From Flavobacterium sp. SH_e (lineage in GTDB: Bacteria; Bacteroidota; Bacteroidia; Flavobacteriales; Flavobacteriaceae), in the NCBI RefSeq assembly GCF_025717045.1, contig NZ_JAOVZN010000001.1, positions 434,001-498,000 of the forward strand: a stretch of DNA of 64,000 nucleotides, read 5' to 3'. The notes beneath the pieces are model-generated. The model was not told where the DNA came from. It made no database searches and saw only the letters and a program-made list of their open reading frames with translations. The stretch's first letter is position 1. Each line of letters begins with the position of its first letter. Shown piece by piece: positions 1-8,310 of the stretch. Both the position numbers and the translations under genes were made by a program.

Positions 1-293
1 AGTAATTCTGCCTGATACATATTCGGCATAATTCTAAATAAAAGTTGTCCAGCTTTTACAAACTGTCCTTCATCAACATAAATATTTTGTAAAAACCCTT
101 TTTCTTGGGCACGGATTTCGATATTTCGAACAGATCTAATCTGAGAAACATAGTCTTTTGTAAATGAAGTGTCAATTTTTATCGGATTTGTTACTGTAAA
201 CTTTTCCGCCTCTTCTTTTTCTTCTTTTTTTTCTGCGCAACTGGTTAAGCACACCAAGGCCATAAAGCCTGTGAACAAGATAATTCTTTTCAT
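1..293 (-). CDS. RND efflux periplasmic adaptor (HlyD/MFP family), 5' part only
   Basis: The reading frame starts at 293 and runs off the left edge. About 97 residues are visible. It opens with a lipoprotein signal (MKRIILFTGFMALVCLTSC, lipobox LTSC), then a Glu/Lys-rich linker, then the start of a membrane-fusion-protein hairpin with the barrel/lipoyl signature VRNIEIRAQEKGFLQNIYVDEGQFVKAGQLLF. Members of this family bridge an inner-membrane RND pump to a TolC-like outer-membrane channel. The pump and channel genes would lie to the left, outside the window. The small secreted protein at 471-851 lies 177 bp upstream on the same strand and may belong to the same transcript. The family call is secure; the substrate is unknown. 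Confidence 0.85.
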   Translation of the reverse strand, partial: MKRIILFTGFMALVCLTSCAEKKEEKEEAEKFTVTNPIKIDTSFTKDYVSQIRSVRNIEIRAQEKGFLQNIYVDEGQFVKAGQLLFRIMPNMYQAEL

Positions 294-470
294 GATTTTA
301 AAATGGAAATTAAGCGATTGAATGCTTGGAATACATAGATTCCTTAAAGATGGTTAGACACCTGAAAGCCCTAGCTTGACCTCAATTTTCATATAAGTAG
401 AAGTAAAGAAATAATATACATCAACAAGATATGCAGATCGCAACTCAGGCAACCGATGTATACTGTAAAA

Positions 471-851
471 TCAAATTCTTAATACGCGTTGAGTAATGTA
501 TAAAGGATTTGAATGCCCGAAAACGGGTGTAGAAATTTTAAAACGATTGGAATCATTTACAACAGATTGATCTGATAGTGTCAGATACAAATGGTCTACT
601 AAACTGTAAGTTGTTGCAAAAAATTTATTCGTAAGTCCATCAACATCATCACTTCCTAGAAGATCTTCCTCAATATCAACGTCTGCATCTTCTATAATTG
701 AAGATCCTCGATCTTGACTGGTAAATTTAACTCGATGTTTCTTTTCAAGATTGTGGTGTTGAGGTAAGCCAAAAGTATTTGCATTAAGATATTGGCCTCC
801 GCCGCACAGAAGCATATTCATGAATACAAAAAATACTATTAACTTTCTCAT
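471..851 (-). CDS. small secreted acidic protein of unknown function
   Basis: 126 residues from the ATG at 851 (MRKLIVFFVFMNMLL...). An in-frame start 60 bp further upstream exists, but it would place a hydrophobic stretch before the signal peptide, so 851 is preferred. The N-terminus looks like a signal peptide with a GGGQYLNA-type end. The mature part has an acidic patch (DADVDIEEDLLGSDDVDG) and no family motif that I recognise. It lies on the same strand upstream of the RND adaptor, so a role connected to that efflux operon is possible, but this is only inferred from position. A palindrome (924-935) lies about 75 bp upstream. Confidence 0.6.
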   Translation of the reverse strand: MRKLIVFFVFMNMLLCGGGQYLNANTFGLPQHHNLEKKHRVKFTSQDRGSSIIEDADVDIEEDLLGSDDVDGLTNKFFATTYSLVDHLYLTLSDQSVVNDSNRFKISTPVFGHSNPLYITQRVLRI

Positions 852-923
852 TTGGGTGCGAAAGTAGTAAAAGATTATAATATAAAAAATAAAATAAGAA
901 AGTCTTAACATTGCTTTTTTTAC

Positions 924-935
924 GAAAACGTTTTC
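924..935. promoter_or_regulatory. palindrome GAAAACGTTTTC, operator-like
   Basis: A perfect 12-bp palindrome between the end of the GNAT gene and the start of the small secreted protein gene, both on the minus strand. The AAAACGTTTT core also occurs at 7215-7224 in the rhodanese/crp intergenic region. The shape resembles LacI-family operators (central CG), but no LacI-type regulator is in the window. The site could also arise by chance in AT-rich DNA. Confidence 0.3.
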
Positions 936-990
936 AATTTAAATCAATGATTTAAAACACTTAAAAAAAGAACAAAATATTAAATATCAA

Positions 991-1398
991 TCACTTAAAC
1001 ACATTTTCCATAATAGTAAATTCCTGTCCTGCTTTGGTAAAAGAAGTTCCTGTATCGATCATTCCAAACTTTTTATAGAATTGTTTCTTCTCTGTTCTAG
1101 CATTGCACCAGATTTTTTTCACTCCTTTTTCTTTAGCAGATTCAAAAATATAGTTCAATAATTCAGATGCGATTCCTCTTCCTTGATAAGAATGCAAAGT
1201 CGCTAATTTTCTAAACTGCATCTCATCATTTACAATAAAACAAGAAACAATTGAGACTAATTGATTGTCATCAAAAACACCGTAATGCAATCCAAAATTA
1301 TCTTCTTCGAGCTGAACAAATTCAAAAGGCTGATCTGGCCACATGACTTCATGTCTAATCTGCCAAGTATCTGATGCTTTAATTGCTTTTATTTCCAT
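991..1398 (-). CDS. GNAT family N-acetyltransferase
   Basis: 135 residues from the ATG at 1398 (MEIKAIKAS...). The frame is open further upstream, but the extra 21 residues look like non-coding leader. The acetyl-CoA binding motif is visible as LHSYQGRGIASELLNYIFESAKEKG (Q/RxxGxG/A type), followed by the usual aromatic C-terminal segment FYKKFGM. The acceptor substrate cannot be told. It is probably a single-gene unit. Confidence in the fold is high and in the function low. Confidence 0.85.
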   Translation of the reverse strand: MEIKAIKASDTWQIRHEVMWPDQPFEFVQLEEDNFGLHYGVFDDNQLVSIVSCFIVNDEMQFRKLATLHSYQGRGIASELLNYIFESAKEKGVKKIWCNARTEKKQFYKKFGMIDTGTSFTKAGQEFTIMENVFK

Positions 1399-1575
1399 TG
1401 TAAAATATTTCAACTGAGTCAAAATTAATTCATTTTGATGGAAATTAGAAAAGCAAAACAAAAAACCACATTTAACTCACTTTCAAAACTTTGCATAAAA
1501 ATAAACCAGACAAATCATTCAATTTTAATCTATTTATGACTATTTTTATATCACCAAAATCAAATAAATTCGGTT

Positions 1576-2139
1576 ATGAGAAAGTTCTTTTTAGCAGTAT
1601 TTTTATGTATTTGTGCAAATGGTTTTGCGCAGTTAATACAAATTGGCCCTCAAGTTTCAACCAATATTACTTCTGTCAATACAAATAATTTCAGTTCTGA
1701 CCATACTAATACTGGAATCGGTTTTGCTGCTTTTGGCAGATTAAATCTTGCGCTTTTTTATGCTCAAGGTGAATTTGGCTATGCAAACACGAATTTCAGT
1801 GTTTATCAAGATGGCATTGGAGAAACAGAATTTAAATTGGGAGGAACAGATGCTACCTTAATTGCTGGACTTAAAATTATTCCTTTGGGAAAAGCTGGCA
1901 ATGTAAGAATCTTTGCTGGATACAACTGGAAGAATTATTCAGACATCAGTACCAGTAATAATCTCAATTCTATCACAATAGAAAGAAATAATCACAGTAT
2001 ACTTGGAGGAGTTGGAGTTGATGTCTGGAGATTGACATTTGATGTACGATATCTTGCGGGTCTAACTGATATCGATTCTTCTGGTGGCGAAATTAAAACG
2101 GGTGTAACAAATTTATCACTCGGATTTAAATTCTTGTAA
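1576..2139 (+). CDS. outer-membrane beta-barrel protein (porin-like)
   Basis: 187 residues with a clear signal peptide (MRKFFLAVFLCICANGFAQ). The mature part is made of alternating, glycine- and aromatic-rich beta strands and ends in GFKFL, with a terminal hydrophobic residue after phenylalanine, as in outer-membrane barrels. The size matches an 8-strand OmpW/OmpX-type barrel of the 'outer membrane protein beta-barrel' class common in Bacteroidota. It converges on the gene at 2183-2791 with a shared terminator between them. Specific role unknown. Confidence 0.75.
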   Translation: MRKFFLAVFLCICANGFAQLIQIGPQVSTNITSVNTNNFSSDHTNTGIGFAAFGRLNLALFYAQGEFGYANTNFSVYQDGIGETEFKLGGTDATLIAGLKIIPLGKAGNVRIFAGYNWKNYSDISTSNNLNSITIERNNHSILGGVGVDVWRLTFDVRYLAGLTDIDSSGGEIKTGVTNLSLGFKFL

Positions 2140-2149
2140 AATACAATTC

Positions 2150-2182
2150 AAAAAAAGGGAATCGTATGATTCCCTTTTTTTT
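2150..2182. terminator. bidirectional terminator between convergent genes
   Basis: A-run, GGGAATC/GATTCCC stem with a short loop, then T-run. It serves the barrel gene on the plus strand and the TPR-like gene on the minus strand. Confidence 0.8.
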
Positions 2183-2791
2183 TTAGATCTTAACGTAATA
2201 ACTTTCTTCGTTATCACTTTTTATTTTTTCTATTCCTTCTTCGGTTTTAACTGCAACGTTAATTACATGCAATACGTTTGCTTTTTCATTAATACTGCAA
2301 TTCCAAATTGTTCCATCAGAAAGTACAATTTCTGAAAATAAAGACACTGTACTATTAGAATCGTTATAAATCAAATTTTCTGTTTTAATAAGCTTTCTCG
2401 TTTGAGTTTTTTTATCTACTTCATAAAACAAAATAGTATCTTCTTTAATTTCTATAACTTCTTCAATTGCAGATTGATTATTAACAGCTGCACTTGACCA
2501 AACTGGTTGATTTCCTGATTTTTTCCAAGTTCCTACAGCTTGATCCAAAATTTCTTTCCTCAAAACATCGCGTAAAGTGTCAACTTTTTTAGCTGCTTCT
2601 TTGCCTATTTCGTTTTCAGGTTTAATTTTTGCAGCTAAAGAAAATAAATCAATAGCTTTTACAAAATCGGATTTTTTGTAATACGAAATGGCTAATTCGT
2701 ATTTGTTTTTTTGAAAAGTAGTTTTCTGATCATTCTGTCCATATAATTGAACGGCAACCAATAAAACAATAAGAGCAAATGTATTTTTCAT
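2183..2791 (-). CDS. secreted TPR-like protein of unknown function
   Basis: 202 residues with signal peptide MKNTFALIVLLVAVQLYGQ. Residues about 25-65 (YELAISYYKKSDFVKAIDLFSLAAKIKPENEIGKEA) match one tetratricopeptide repeat. The C-terminal two thirds look like a small beta domain (WKKSGNQPVWSS...) that I do not recognise. Probably periplasmic. It is flanked by terminators on both sides, so it appears to be transcribed alone. Confidence 0.65.
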   Translation of the reverse strand: MKNTFALIVLLVAVQLYGQNDQKTTFQKNKYELAISYYKKSDFVKAIDLFSLAAKIKPENEIGKEAAKKVDTLRDVLRKEILDQAVGTWKKSGNQPVWSSAAVNNQSAIEEVIEIKEDTILFYEVDKKTQTRKLIKTENLIYNDSNSTVSLFSEIVLSDGTIWNCSINEKANVLHVINVAVKTEEGIEKIKSDNEESYYVKI

Positions 2792-2894
2792 TCAAAAATT
2801 TGTAGGTTTTTTATTATTTTACAAACATACTCTTTTTTATAAAAACTTCATTACGGTTTTCCATAATTTGCAATATTTTTATTCATTCAAAATA

Positions 2895-2932
2895 AAAAAT
2901 GTCTCTTTATGTAATAATAAAGAGACATTTTT
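2895..2932. terminator. strong hairpin terminator
   Basis: A 15-bp perfect stem (AAAAATGTCTCTTTA and its complement, loop 2910-2917) followed by T-rich sequence on both strands. It lies just after the stop of the minus-strand M1 peptidase gene and upstream of the minus-strand gene at 2183-2791. Confidence 0.8.
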
Positions 2933-2956
2933 AGATATAGTGTAAAAATTACTTAG

Positions 2957-4834
2957 CTATTTAACATTCAATACATTGTTTTCAGGCGTTGCATCCATAA
3001 AAATACCTCCGTCAAGCTGGATCTGATCAATTTTTTTAGTGCTTTTCAAAACTATTTTTACCGTTTTTTGATTTTTTTCCCAAATTGCTGGTGTCTGATG
3101 AAGTGTTACTTTCGATTTATCAGTATAGGTAATAATTACATCAAAAGGAATTGCAAAACCGCCAATATTTTCTACAGTTATAATTTTCTTATCAGCAGAA
3201 ATACCTTTTACAGCAATATCTAAATAATTGTTGGTAAAAAACCAATTGTTGAAAAACCAGTTTAAATTCTTTCCTGTTGTTGCATTAAAAGAATTGAAAT
3301 AATCCCACGGAATTGGGTGTTTTCCATTCCATGTGTCCATATAAGCGTGCAAAGCTTTTTTAAACAAATCATCTCCTAACATATCTTTCAAAGCCAAATA
3401 AGAAAGTGAAGCTTTTCCATATGAGTTATTTCCATAACCTGCTCCAGAAACCTGTGTAGACATTGTTATAATAGGCTGGTCTTGTTCTGAAGATCGATCG
3501 TTTATATAATGGCTTACTCTAAAGTCTTTATAAAATTTATCAGCAGCTTCTTTACCATGCTCCGCAGTTCCAATTAAATATTCAAAAGTCGTTGCCCAAC
3601 CTTCGTCCATAAATGCGTAACGCGTTTCGTTAATTCCCATATAAAATGGAAAATAAGTGTGAGCTACTTCATGATCTTGAACTAATTGCGCAAAAACAGG
3701 ATCTCCCATTTCTGAGTCGTTACACATCATTGGATATTCCATATCTGCAAAACCTTGAAAAGCAGTCATTTTTGAAAATGGATAAGGAATTCCCGGCCAA
3801 TTATTTGAAAACCAATCTAAAGCATATTGATTGTTTTTTACAGAATTTACGAAATCTAATCCTTTTACATCATAAGCTGCCTGAACACTTGCACGACGAT
3901 TTGTTTTTTTATCAACCACGACACTGCTTGCATCCCACAAATAATGATCGCTTAAACCAAAACAGACATCAGAAATATTTTTAGCTTCAAATTTCCAGAC
4001 ATTCCAATCGTATTGTTTAGTCACAACACCATCTTTCATTTCTTGTTCATTAGCGACATGAAGAATTTCGTCTGTTGTATAAGATTTCTTTAAACGCGCT
4101 GCAAATTCTGGCTGTAAAACTTCGTCTGGATTTAATAAATCTCCAGTCGCATAAACCACATAATTCTTAGGCGCTTTTACAGAGAAAACGTAATCATTAA
4201 AATCATTATAAAATTCCTGACGATCTGTATGAGGCAATTTATCCCAACCATTATAATCATCATAAACTGAAACTCTTGGATAACTGTAAGCTACAAAAAA
4301 AGTTGTTTCGTCTATTTGCCCTTCTCTTCCACTTTCTTTAGACAAAGGATAGTTCCACTGAATATTTAAAACGGTTTTTGAATGTGGCAAAATCGGTTTT
4401 TTTAGTTTTACACTTTCTACAGTTCCCCAATTTTTAGCGTCTTCTTTATAGACCTCATTTTCTATTTTCAATGAAGTAATCATTAATCCGTCGCTTAAAA
4501 AATCGTTGCTAACACCACTGCCACGAGGCGAAGAAGGTTTGTGAAGGTTGTTTACAAAACGAATAGCAATACTTTTTAAGGTATCTTTACTATTATTTTC
4601 ATAAATGATGGTTTCTGTTCCGCTGACCAATCTCGTTTTCGGATCAACTGAAATCTCCATGTTATATTTTCCGTGATTCTGCCAATAGTTTACTCCTGGT
4701 TTTCCGTCTTTAGAACGTGTTCCGTCTGTATAAGCTTTTTTTATATTTCTCGGCATATAAAGCTCTTGTGCAAAGTTATTTTGAGCAAAAAGAACAAATG
4801 CTATTAATGCAAATTGCAATATTTTCTTTTTCAT
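2957..4834 (-). CDS. M1 family metallopeptidase (aminopeptidase N-like)
   Basis: 625 residues with signal peptide (MKKKILQFALIAFVLFAQNNFAQ), so exported to the periplasm or surface. The zinc site is complete: HEVAH at about residues 388-392, followed after 18 residues by the third ligand Glu in FMDEGWA. The upstream substrate-anchoring motif is degenerate, GFADMEYP in place of GAMEN. The N-terminal beta sandwich typical of M1 enzymes precedes it. Length is normal for the Bacteroidota secreted M1 group. It has a candidate -7 box TAAATTTG at 4894-4901 and a terminator of its own. Expected role is trimming N-terminal residues from extracellular peptides. Confidence 0.92.
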   Translation of the reverse strand: MKKKILQFALIAFVLFAQNNFAQELYMPRNIKKAYTDGTRSKDGKPGVNYWQNHGKYNMEISVDPKTRLVSGTETIIYENNSKDTLKSIAIRFVNNLHKPSSPRGSGVSNDFLSDGLMITSLKIENEVYKEDAKNWGTVESVKLKKPILPHSKTVLNIQWNYPLSKESGREGQIDETTFFVAYSYPRVSVYDDYNGWDKLPHTDRQEFYNDFNDYVFSVKAPKNYVVYATGDLLNPDEVLQPEFAARLKKSYTTDEILHVANEQEMKDGVVTKQYDWNVWKFEAKNISDVCFGLSDHYLWDASSVVVDKKTNRRASVQAAYDVKGLDFVNSVKNNQYALDWFSNNWPGIPYPFSKMTAFQGFADMEYPMMCNDSEMGDPVFAQLVQDHEVAHTYFPFYMGINETRYAFMDEGWATTFEYLIGTAEHGKEAADKFYKDFRVSHYINDRSSEQDQPIITMSTQVSGAGYGNNSYGKASLSYLALKDMLGDDLFKKALHAYMDTWNGKHPIPWDYFNSFNATTGKNLNWFFNNWFFTNNYLDIAVKGISADKKIITVENIGGFAIPFDVIITYTDKSKVTLHQTPAIWEKNQKTVKIVLKSTKKIDQIQLDGGIFMDATPENNVLNVK

Positions 4835-4893
4835 AAATGATTCTTAGATCTTTAAAATTATTTATATAAGACTGCTGTTTGAAGGCAATGTTA

Positions 4894-4901
4894 CAAATTT
4901 A
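4894..4901 (-). promoter_or_regulatory. candidate -7 box for the M1 peptidase gene
   Basis: TAAATTTG on the minus strand, a perfect TAnnTTTG match, about 60 bp before the start codon. No clear -33 TTG was found. Confidence 0.45.
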
Positions 4902-4920
4902 ATTATTAATTGTTAATGGT

Positions 4921-5098
4921 GAATTGTGAAATGTGAAATGTGAAATGTAAAATGTAAAATGTTAGATGTAAAATGTTAGATGTAAAATGTTAGATCTGAA
5001 ATGTTAGATCTGAAATGTTAGATCTGAAATGTTAGATGTGAAATGTTGATATAAAAAACTACTTTTTGCATCTCACTTATTACATTTTACATTTCACA
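4921..5098. repeat. heptamer tandem array with short inverted arm
   Basis: From 4925 to about 5047 the DNA is a run of 7-bp words: GTGAAAT, GTAAAAT, then alternating GTTAGAT with GTAAAAT or CTGAAAT. That is about 17 units. At 5080-5098 the sequence TTACATTTTACATTTCACA is the reverse complement of the first units, so the array can fold back. It occupies most of the 334-bp gap between the M1 peptidase and gapN. It has no gene and no CRISPR-like spacers. Confidence 0.85.
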
Positions 5099-5139
5099 AA
5101 AAAAAGAAAAACCGCCTGTGACCAAAAGGCAACAGACGG
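5098..5139 (-). terminator. terminator after the gapN-like gene
   Basis: On the minus strand CCGTCTGT pairs with ACAGGCGG (one G-U pair) around a 12-nt loop, followed by a T-rich run. It lies about 30 bp past the stop codon. Confidence 0.65.
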
Positions 5140-5168
5140 AGTCTACAATTAATATATAACCTTGATGG

Positions 5169-6749
5169 CTACAAAATATAATCAGTATTAATAAAATTCG
5201 ATTCTTTGCTGTTAAGCAATTCCTGCAGAATCTCATTATTATAATCGATATCTTTTGAAGCTACAAACGTACGAATTGAGAAAGAACGCAAAGCATCTGG
5301 AATACTCAAAGTTCCTACTGCAGAATCTTTTCTTCCTGTGAAAGGAAAAGCGTCTGGTCCTCTTTGGCAAGAACTGTTGAGGTTTACTCTACAAACTAAA
5401 TTAACTAAAGCATCAATTAGCGGTGCAAGTGTTTTGATGTCTTTACCAAACAAACTCACTTGTTGTCCGTAATTTGATTCTGCCATATCTTTTAATGGTT
5501 CTTTAATGTCTTTGAAAGAAAGTACAGGAACAACTGGCCCAAACTGTTCTTCGTGATAAACACGCATTTCTTTGTTTACTGGATAAAGAACTGCTGGAAA
5601 AATATAATTATCAGTATGTTTTCCTCCTTTTTCATTGATCACTTTAGCTCCTTTATGAACAGCGTCATCAATTAAACCTTGAATATATTTTGGTTTATCT
5701 GTTTCAGGAAGCGGTGTTAAAGAAACTCCTTTTTCCCACGGATTTCCAAAAACCAAACTGTCTACTTTTTCTGCAAAACGTTTGTTGAATTCTTCTCTGA
5801 TAGATTCGTGAACATATAACACTTTCAACGCTGTACAACGCTGACCGTTAAAAGACAAACTTCCTGTAATACATTCTTGAATAGCCAAATCTAAATCGGC
5901 ATCTGGAAGAATAATCGCTGGATTTTTGGCTTCTAAACCTAAAATCAAACGTAGTCTATTTTTATTCGGGTGCTGATCTTGTAAAGCAATCGCTGATTTA
6001 CTGTTTCCAATTAATGCTAAAACATCAATTTTTCCAGATTTCATAATCGGAGAAGCAACTTCACGCCCTCTTCCGTAAACGATATTGATTACTCCTTTTG
6101 GAAAACTGCTTCTAAAAGCTTCTAACAATGGTGAAATACATAAAACACCATGTTTAGCTGGTTTGAAGATTACAGTATTACCCATAATCAAAGCAGGAAT
6201 CAACAATGAAAAAGTTTCGTTTAGAGGATAGTTGTAAGGTCCAAGACACAAAACAACTCCAAGAGGTCCACGACGAATCATAGCGTTTACACCTTGAACT
6301 TTTTCAAAGTGCGAACTGCGCCCGTTTAATTCTTTATAGCTGGCAATAGTATCGTAAATATATTCTACTGTTCTGTCGAATTCTTTTTGTGAATCTCCTA
6401 ATGATTTTCCAATTTCCCACATTAAGTATTTCACTACTTCTTCGCGGGTTTCTTTCATTTGTTTCACAAAATTCTCCATGCTTTTTATACGATCGGCAAC
6501 TTTCATAGTCGGCCATAAACCTTGTCCCATATCGTATGCATTGGTAGCAGCTTCGACAACTTCTGCTGCTTCTTTTTCTCCCATAAAAGGAATAGATCCT
6601 AATAAAGTTGGAGAATACTTTTCAGTTGAAGAAATAGTAGAAAACACAGGTGTGGTTTGCCCTGTCCATTGTTTCAATTCTCCATTTACAAGATAAGTAT
6701 CTTGGTTTATCAGACTATTAATCTGATATTCTTCTGGTATAAAACTCAT
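5169..6749 (-). CDS. gapN: NADP-dependent aldehyde dehydrogenase, GapN-like
   Basis: 526 residues, cytosolic, aldehyde dehydrogenase superfamily. The NAD(P)-binding stretch [33 protein letters not shown], catalytic base Glu in LGLEAKNPA and catalytic Cys in [10 protein letters not shown] (about residue 305) are all present. The wording around these motifs ([43 protein letters not shown]) is that of non-phosphorylating glyceraldehyde-3-phosphate dehydrogenases, which make 3-phosphoglycerate and NADPH directly. That substrate is inferred from resemblance only. A hairpin terminator separates it from the upstream rhodanese gene. Confidence 0.85.
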   Translation of the reverse strand: MSFIPEEYQINSLINQDTYLVNGELKQWTGQTTPVFSTISSTEKYSPTLLGSIPFMGEKEAAEVVEAATNAYDMGQGLWPTMKVADRIKSMENFVKQMKETREEVVKYLMWEIGKSLGDSQKEFDRTVEYIYDTIASYKELNGRSSHFEKVQGVNAMIRRGPLGVVLCLGPYNYPLNETFSLLIPALIMGNTVIFKPAKHGVLCISPLLEAFRSSFPKGVINIVYGRGREVASPIMKSGKIDVLALIGNSKSAIALQDQHPNKNRLRLILGLEAKNPAIILPDADLDLAIQECITGSLSFNGQRCTALKVLYVHESIREEFNKRFAEKVDSLVFGNPWEKGVSLTPLPETDKPKYIQGLIDDAVHKGAKVINEKGGKHTDNYIFPAVLYPVNKEMRVYHEEQFGPVVPVLSFKDIKEPLKDMAESNYGQQVSLFGKDIKTLAPLIDALVNLVCRVNLNSSCQRGPDAFPFTGRKDSAVGTLSIPDALRSFSIRTFVASKDIDYNNEILQELLNSKESNFINTDYIL

Positions 6750-6788
6750 AATTTGGTTATTTAATGGTCTGGTAATTCTATTGTCAAA

Positions 6789-6816
6789 AGAAAAAAGAGG
6801 CTTTTTTATGCCTCTT
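6789..6816 (-). terminator. terminator after rhodanese gene
   Basis: AAGAGGC/GCCTCTT stem followed on the minus strand by a T-rich run, directly after the stop of the rhodanese gene and about 40 bp before the gapN start. Confidence 0.6.
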
Positions 6817-6822
6817 CTTCTT

Positions 6823-7134
6823 TTATGGTTGTACTGTTTCGCCTTCCCAATCTAGGATTCCTCCAAGCAGATTATAGGCATTTTCGATACCCAATTCGTT
6901 CATGATCTGGCATGCTTTTGCACTTCTAGCTCCAGAACGACAGTATACATAATAATTTTTATTTTTGTCTAATTCTTCGATTTCATAGATAAATGCCTGC
7001 CCTTTATTGATATCAATATTAAGAGCATTCTCAATGTAGCCGTCATTAAATTCGTCTTCAGTTCTTACATCAAGTATAACTGCATTTTCGTCAGCTTCTA
7101 ACTGAGCAACCCAATCTTCTTGTGATAAATTCAT
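6823..7134 (-). CDS. single-domain rhodanese (sulfurtransferase)
   Basis: 103 residues, one rhodanese domain covering the whole protein. The catalytic loop is YCRSGARS with the active Cys present (about residue 67), and the N-terminal DVRTEDEF motif is intact. No signal peptide, so cytosolic. It is divergent from the Crp/Fnr gene and near the TauE exporter, fitting a role in handling sulfane sulfur or persulfides. The long 361-bp gap upstream carries the crp promoter, but I could not identify a convincing promoter for this gene. Confidence 0.9.
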   Translation of the reverse strand: MNLSQEDWVAQLEADENAVILDVRTEDEFNDGYIENALNIDINKGQAFIYEIEELDKNKNYYVYCRSGARSAKACQIMNELGIENAYNLLGGILDWEGETVQP

Positions 7135-7495
7135 AATAAAATGTGTTTTTGTAAAATTACGACGTTTCTATATATAAAAAACGTACCAAATGCGATTTCG
7201 ATTATTATTCTCAGAAAACGTTTTAGAGAAAGTATTATAATCAGTGAATTACAAATTTAGTTACTATTTTTAAAAATTCAGCCTACAAAATCGATAGAAA
7301 ATAGGATTTTTTCATTTACATAAAATTAATCTTAAATCTAATTTTATGATAATTTATCACAATCCAAACTATTATCTTTGCAAACAATTACAATTTTTAA
7401 TTCGATTTTGACAAAAATATTCGCAACGAAATACACTATTTATCACAAATTAATTGTAGTTAATTAATCTAATTCGTGGCAAAAAAAATTACAAA
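7135..7495. other. divergent intergenic region between rhodanese and crp genes
   Basis: 361 bp, AT-rich, no coding frame. It holds the crp promoter (7347-7380), an AAAACGTTTT palindrome (7215-7224) and, just before the crp start (about 7471-7482), a solo right end of the GCCACGAATTC/GAATTCGTGGC repeat family followed by an A-run. Confidence 0.6.
7347..7380 (+). promoter_or_regulatory. crp promoter with overlapping palindrome
   Basis: -7 box TATCTTTG at 7373-7380. The perfect palindrome TGATAATTTATCA (7347-7359) is centred 20 bp upstream of that box, where a -33 element would lie, and no TTG is present. Its right half (ATCAC) matches the right half of the palindrome upstream of tauE and cstB. 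This position would suit autoregulation by the Crp/Fnr product; that is inference. Confidence 0.5.
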
Positions 7496-8122
7496 ATGCA
7501 GCATTCCTTAAAAACCATATTTCCTAATTTTTCCAACGAACTTGTTACTACAATTGAAGAAAACGGAAGTCTTCAAGATTTTAAAGCCGGAACCATTTTA
7601 ATGCGCACCGGACAATATATCAAGAATACTGTTTTGATCATTAAAGGAAAAATCAAAATCTATCGCGAAGGCGAAGATGGCGGAGAATTTTTAATGTATT
7701 ACCTACAGCCTGGACAAGCTTGTGCAATATCAATGATTTGTACGGCAAAAAGTGAAAAAAGCCAGATTATGGCAAAAGTGGTTGAAGATGTTACAGTCAT
7801 GATGATTCCGCTACAATTGATGGACAAATGGATGATGGAACACCGTTCTTGGTACGAATTTGTAATTGAAACCTACCGAAGCCGTTTTGAAGAAGTTCTC
7901 GAAGTAGTTGATAATATCGCTTTCCGTTCAATGGACGAAAGATTGGAATTTTATTTGAAAAGACATTCTGATGCTTGTGGCTGTTCTGAAGTAAATTTAT
8001 CGCATCAAGAAATTGCTACCGAACTAAACACTTCTAGAGAAGTCGTTTCCAGATTACTCAAAAAAATGGAACAGCGTGGTCTAGTCAAACTCAACCGAAA
8101 CCAGATTGAATTATTGAAATAA
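7496..8122 (+). CDS. Crp/Fnr family transcriptional regulator
   Basis: 208 residues: cyclic-nucleotide-binding-like beta roll (about 15-125), dimer helix, then a winged-helix DNA-binding domain with recognition helix LNTSREVVSRLLKKMEQRG. The regulator has Cys residues at AC(A)ISMIC in the effector domain and a CGC motif (SDACGCSEV) just before the DNA-binding domain. It has no N-terminal Fe-S cysteine cluster like classical FNR. Its neighbours are rhodanese and TauE, and a shared palindrome lies before tauE and cstB, so it is the best candidate for a sulfide or persulfide-responsive activator. The CGC pair is a possible thiol switch; this is inferred. Confidence 0.88.
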   Translation: MQHSLKTIFPNFSNELVTTIEENGSLQDFKAGTILMRTGQYIKNTVLIIKGKIKIYREGEDGGEFLMYYLQPGQACAISMICTAKSEKSQIMAKVVEDVTVMMIPLQLMDKWMMEHRSWYEFVIETYRSRFEEVLEVVDNIAFRSMDERLEFYLKRHSDACGCSEVNLSHQEIATELNTSREVVSRLLKKMEQRGLVKLNRNQIELLK

Positions 8123-8130
8123 TTTTTTCT

Positions 8131-8235
8131 GCCACGAATTCTCGATTTTTTTTTTAAATCTGAACGGAAACAAATTAGATAATCTGTGGAATTTATTGCA
8201 CAAATAAAATTATCGCTAATTCGTGAATTCGTGGC
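8131..8235. repeat. palindromic element with 11-bp terminal inverted repeats
   Basis: GCCACGAATTC at 8131-8141 and GAATTCGTGGC at 8225-8235 bound a 105-bp AT-rich stretch without a reading frame, between crp and tauE. A second pair of the same ends spans 38931-39087, and a solo right end lies before the crp start. Non-autonomous; no transposase nearby. Confidence 0.75.
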
Positions 8236-8250
8236 TAAAAAAAATCTTCT

Positions 8251-8294
8251 GTGATAAATGTTACTGTAGGTTTCTAATTTCCGAAGCAACTTTG
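8251..8294 (+). promoter_or_regulatory. tauE promoter with Crp/Fnr-type operator
   Basis: GTGATAAATGTTAC (8251-8264), an inverted repeat of the form GTRAY-N4-RTYAC, lies exactly 22 bp before the box CAACTTTG (8287-8294, one mismatch to TAnnTTTG). The reverse complement of the site matches 12 of 14 bases of the palindrome before the cstB-like gene, at identical spacing. Its centre would be near -42 from the predicted start of transcription, typical for class II activators. Confidence 0.6.
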
Positions 8295-8310
8295 CATCAA
8301 AATAAATGCA

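Noticed and set aside
4921..5050. Possible CRISPR-like array
   Set aside because: Units are 7 bp and contiguous without unique spacers, and no cas gene is present. It is a simple tandem repeat with an inverted arm.
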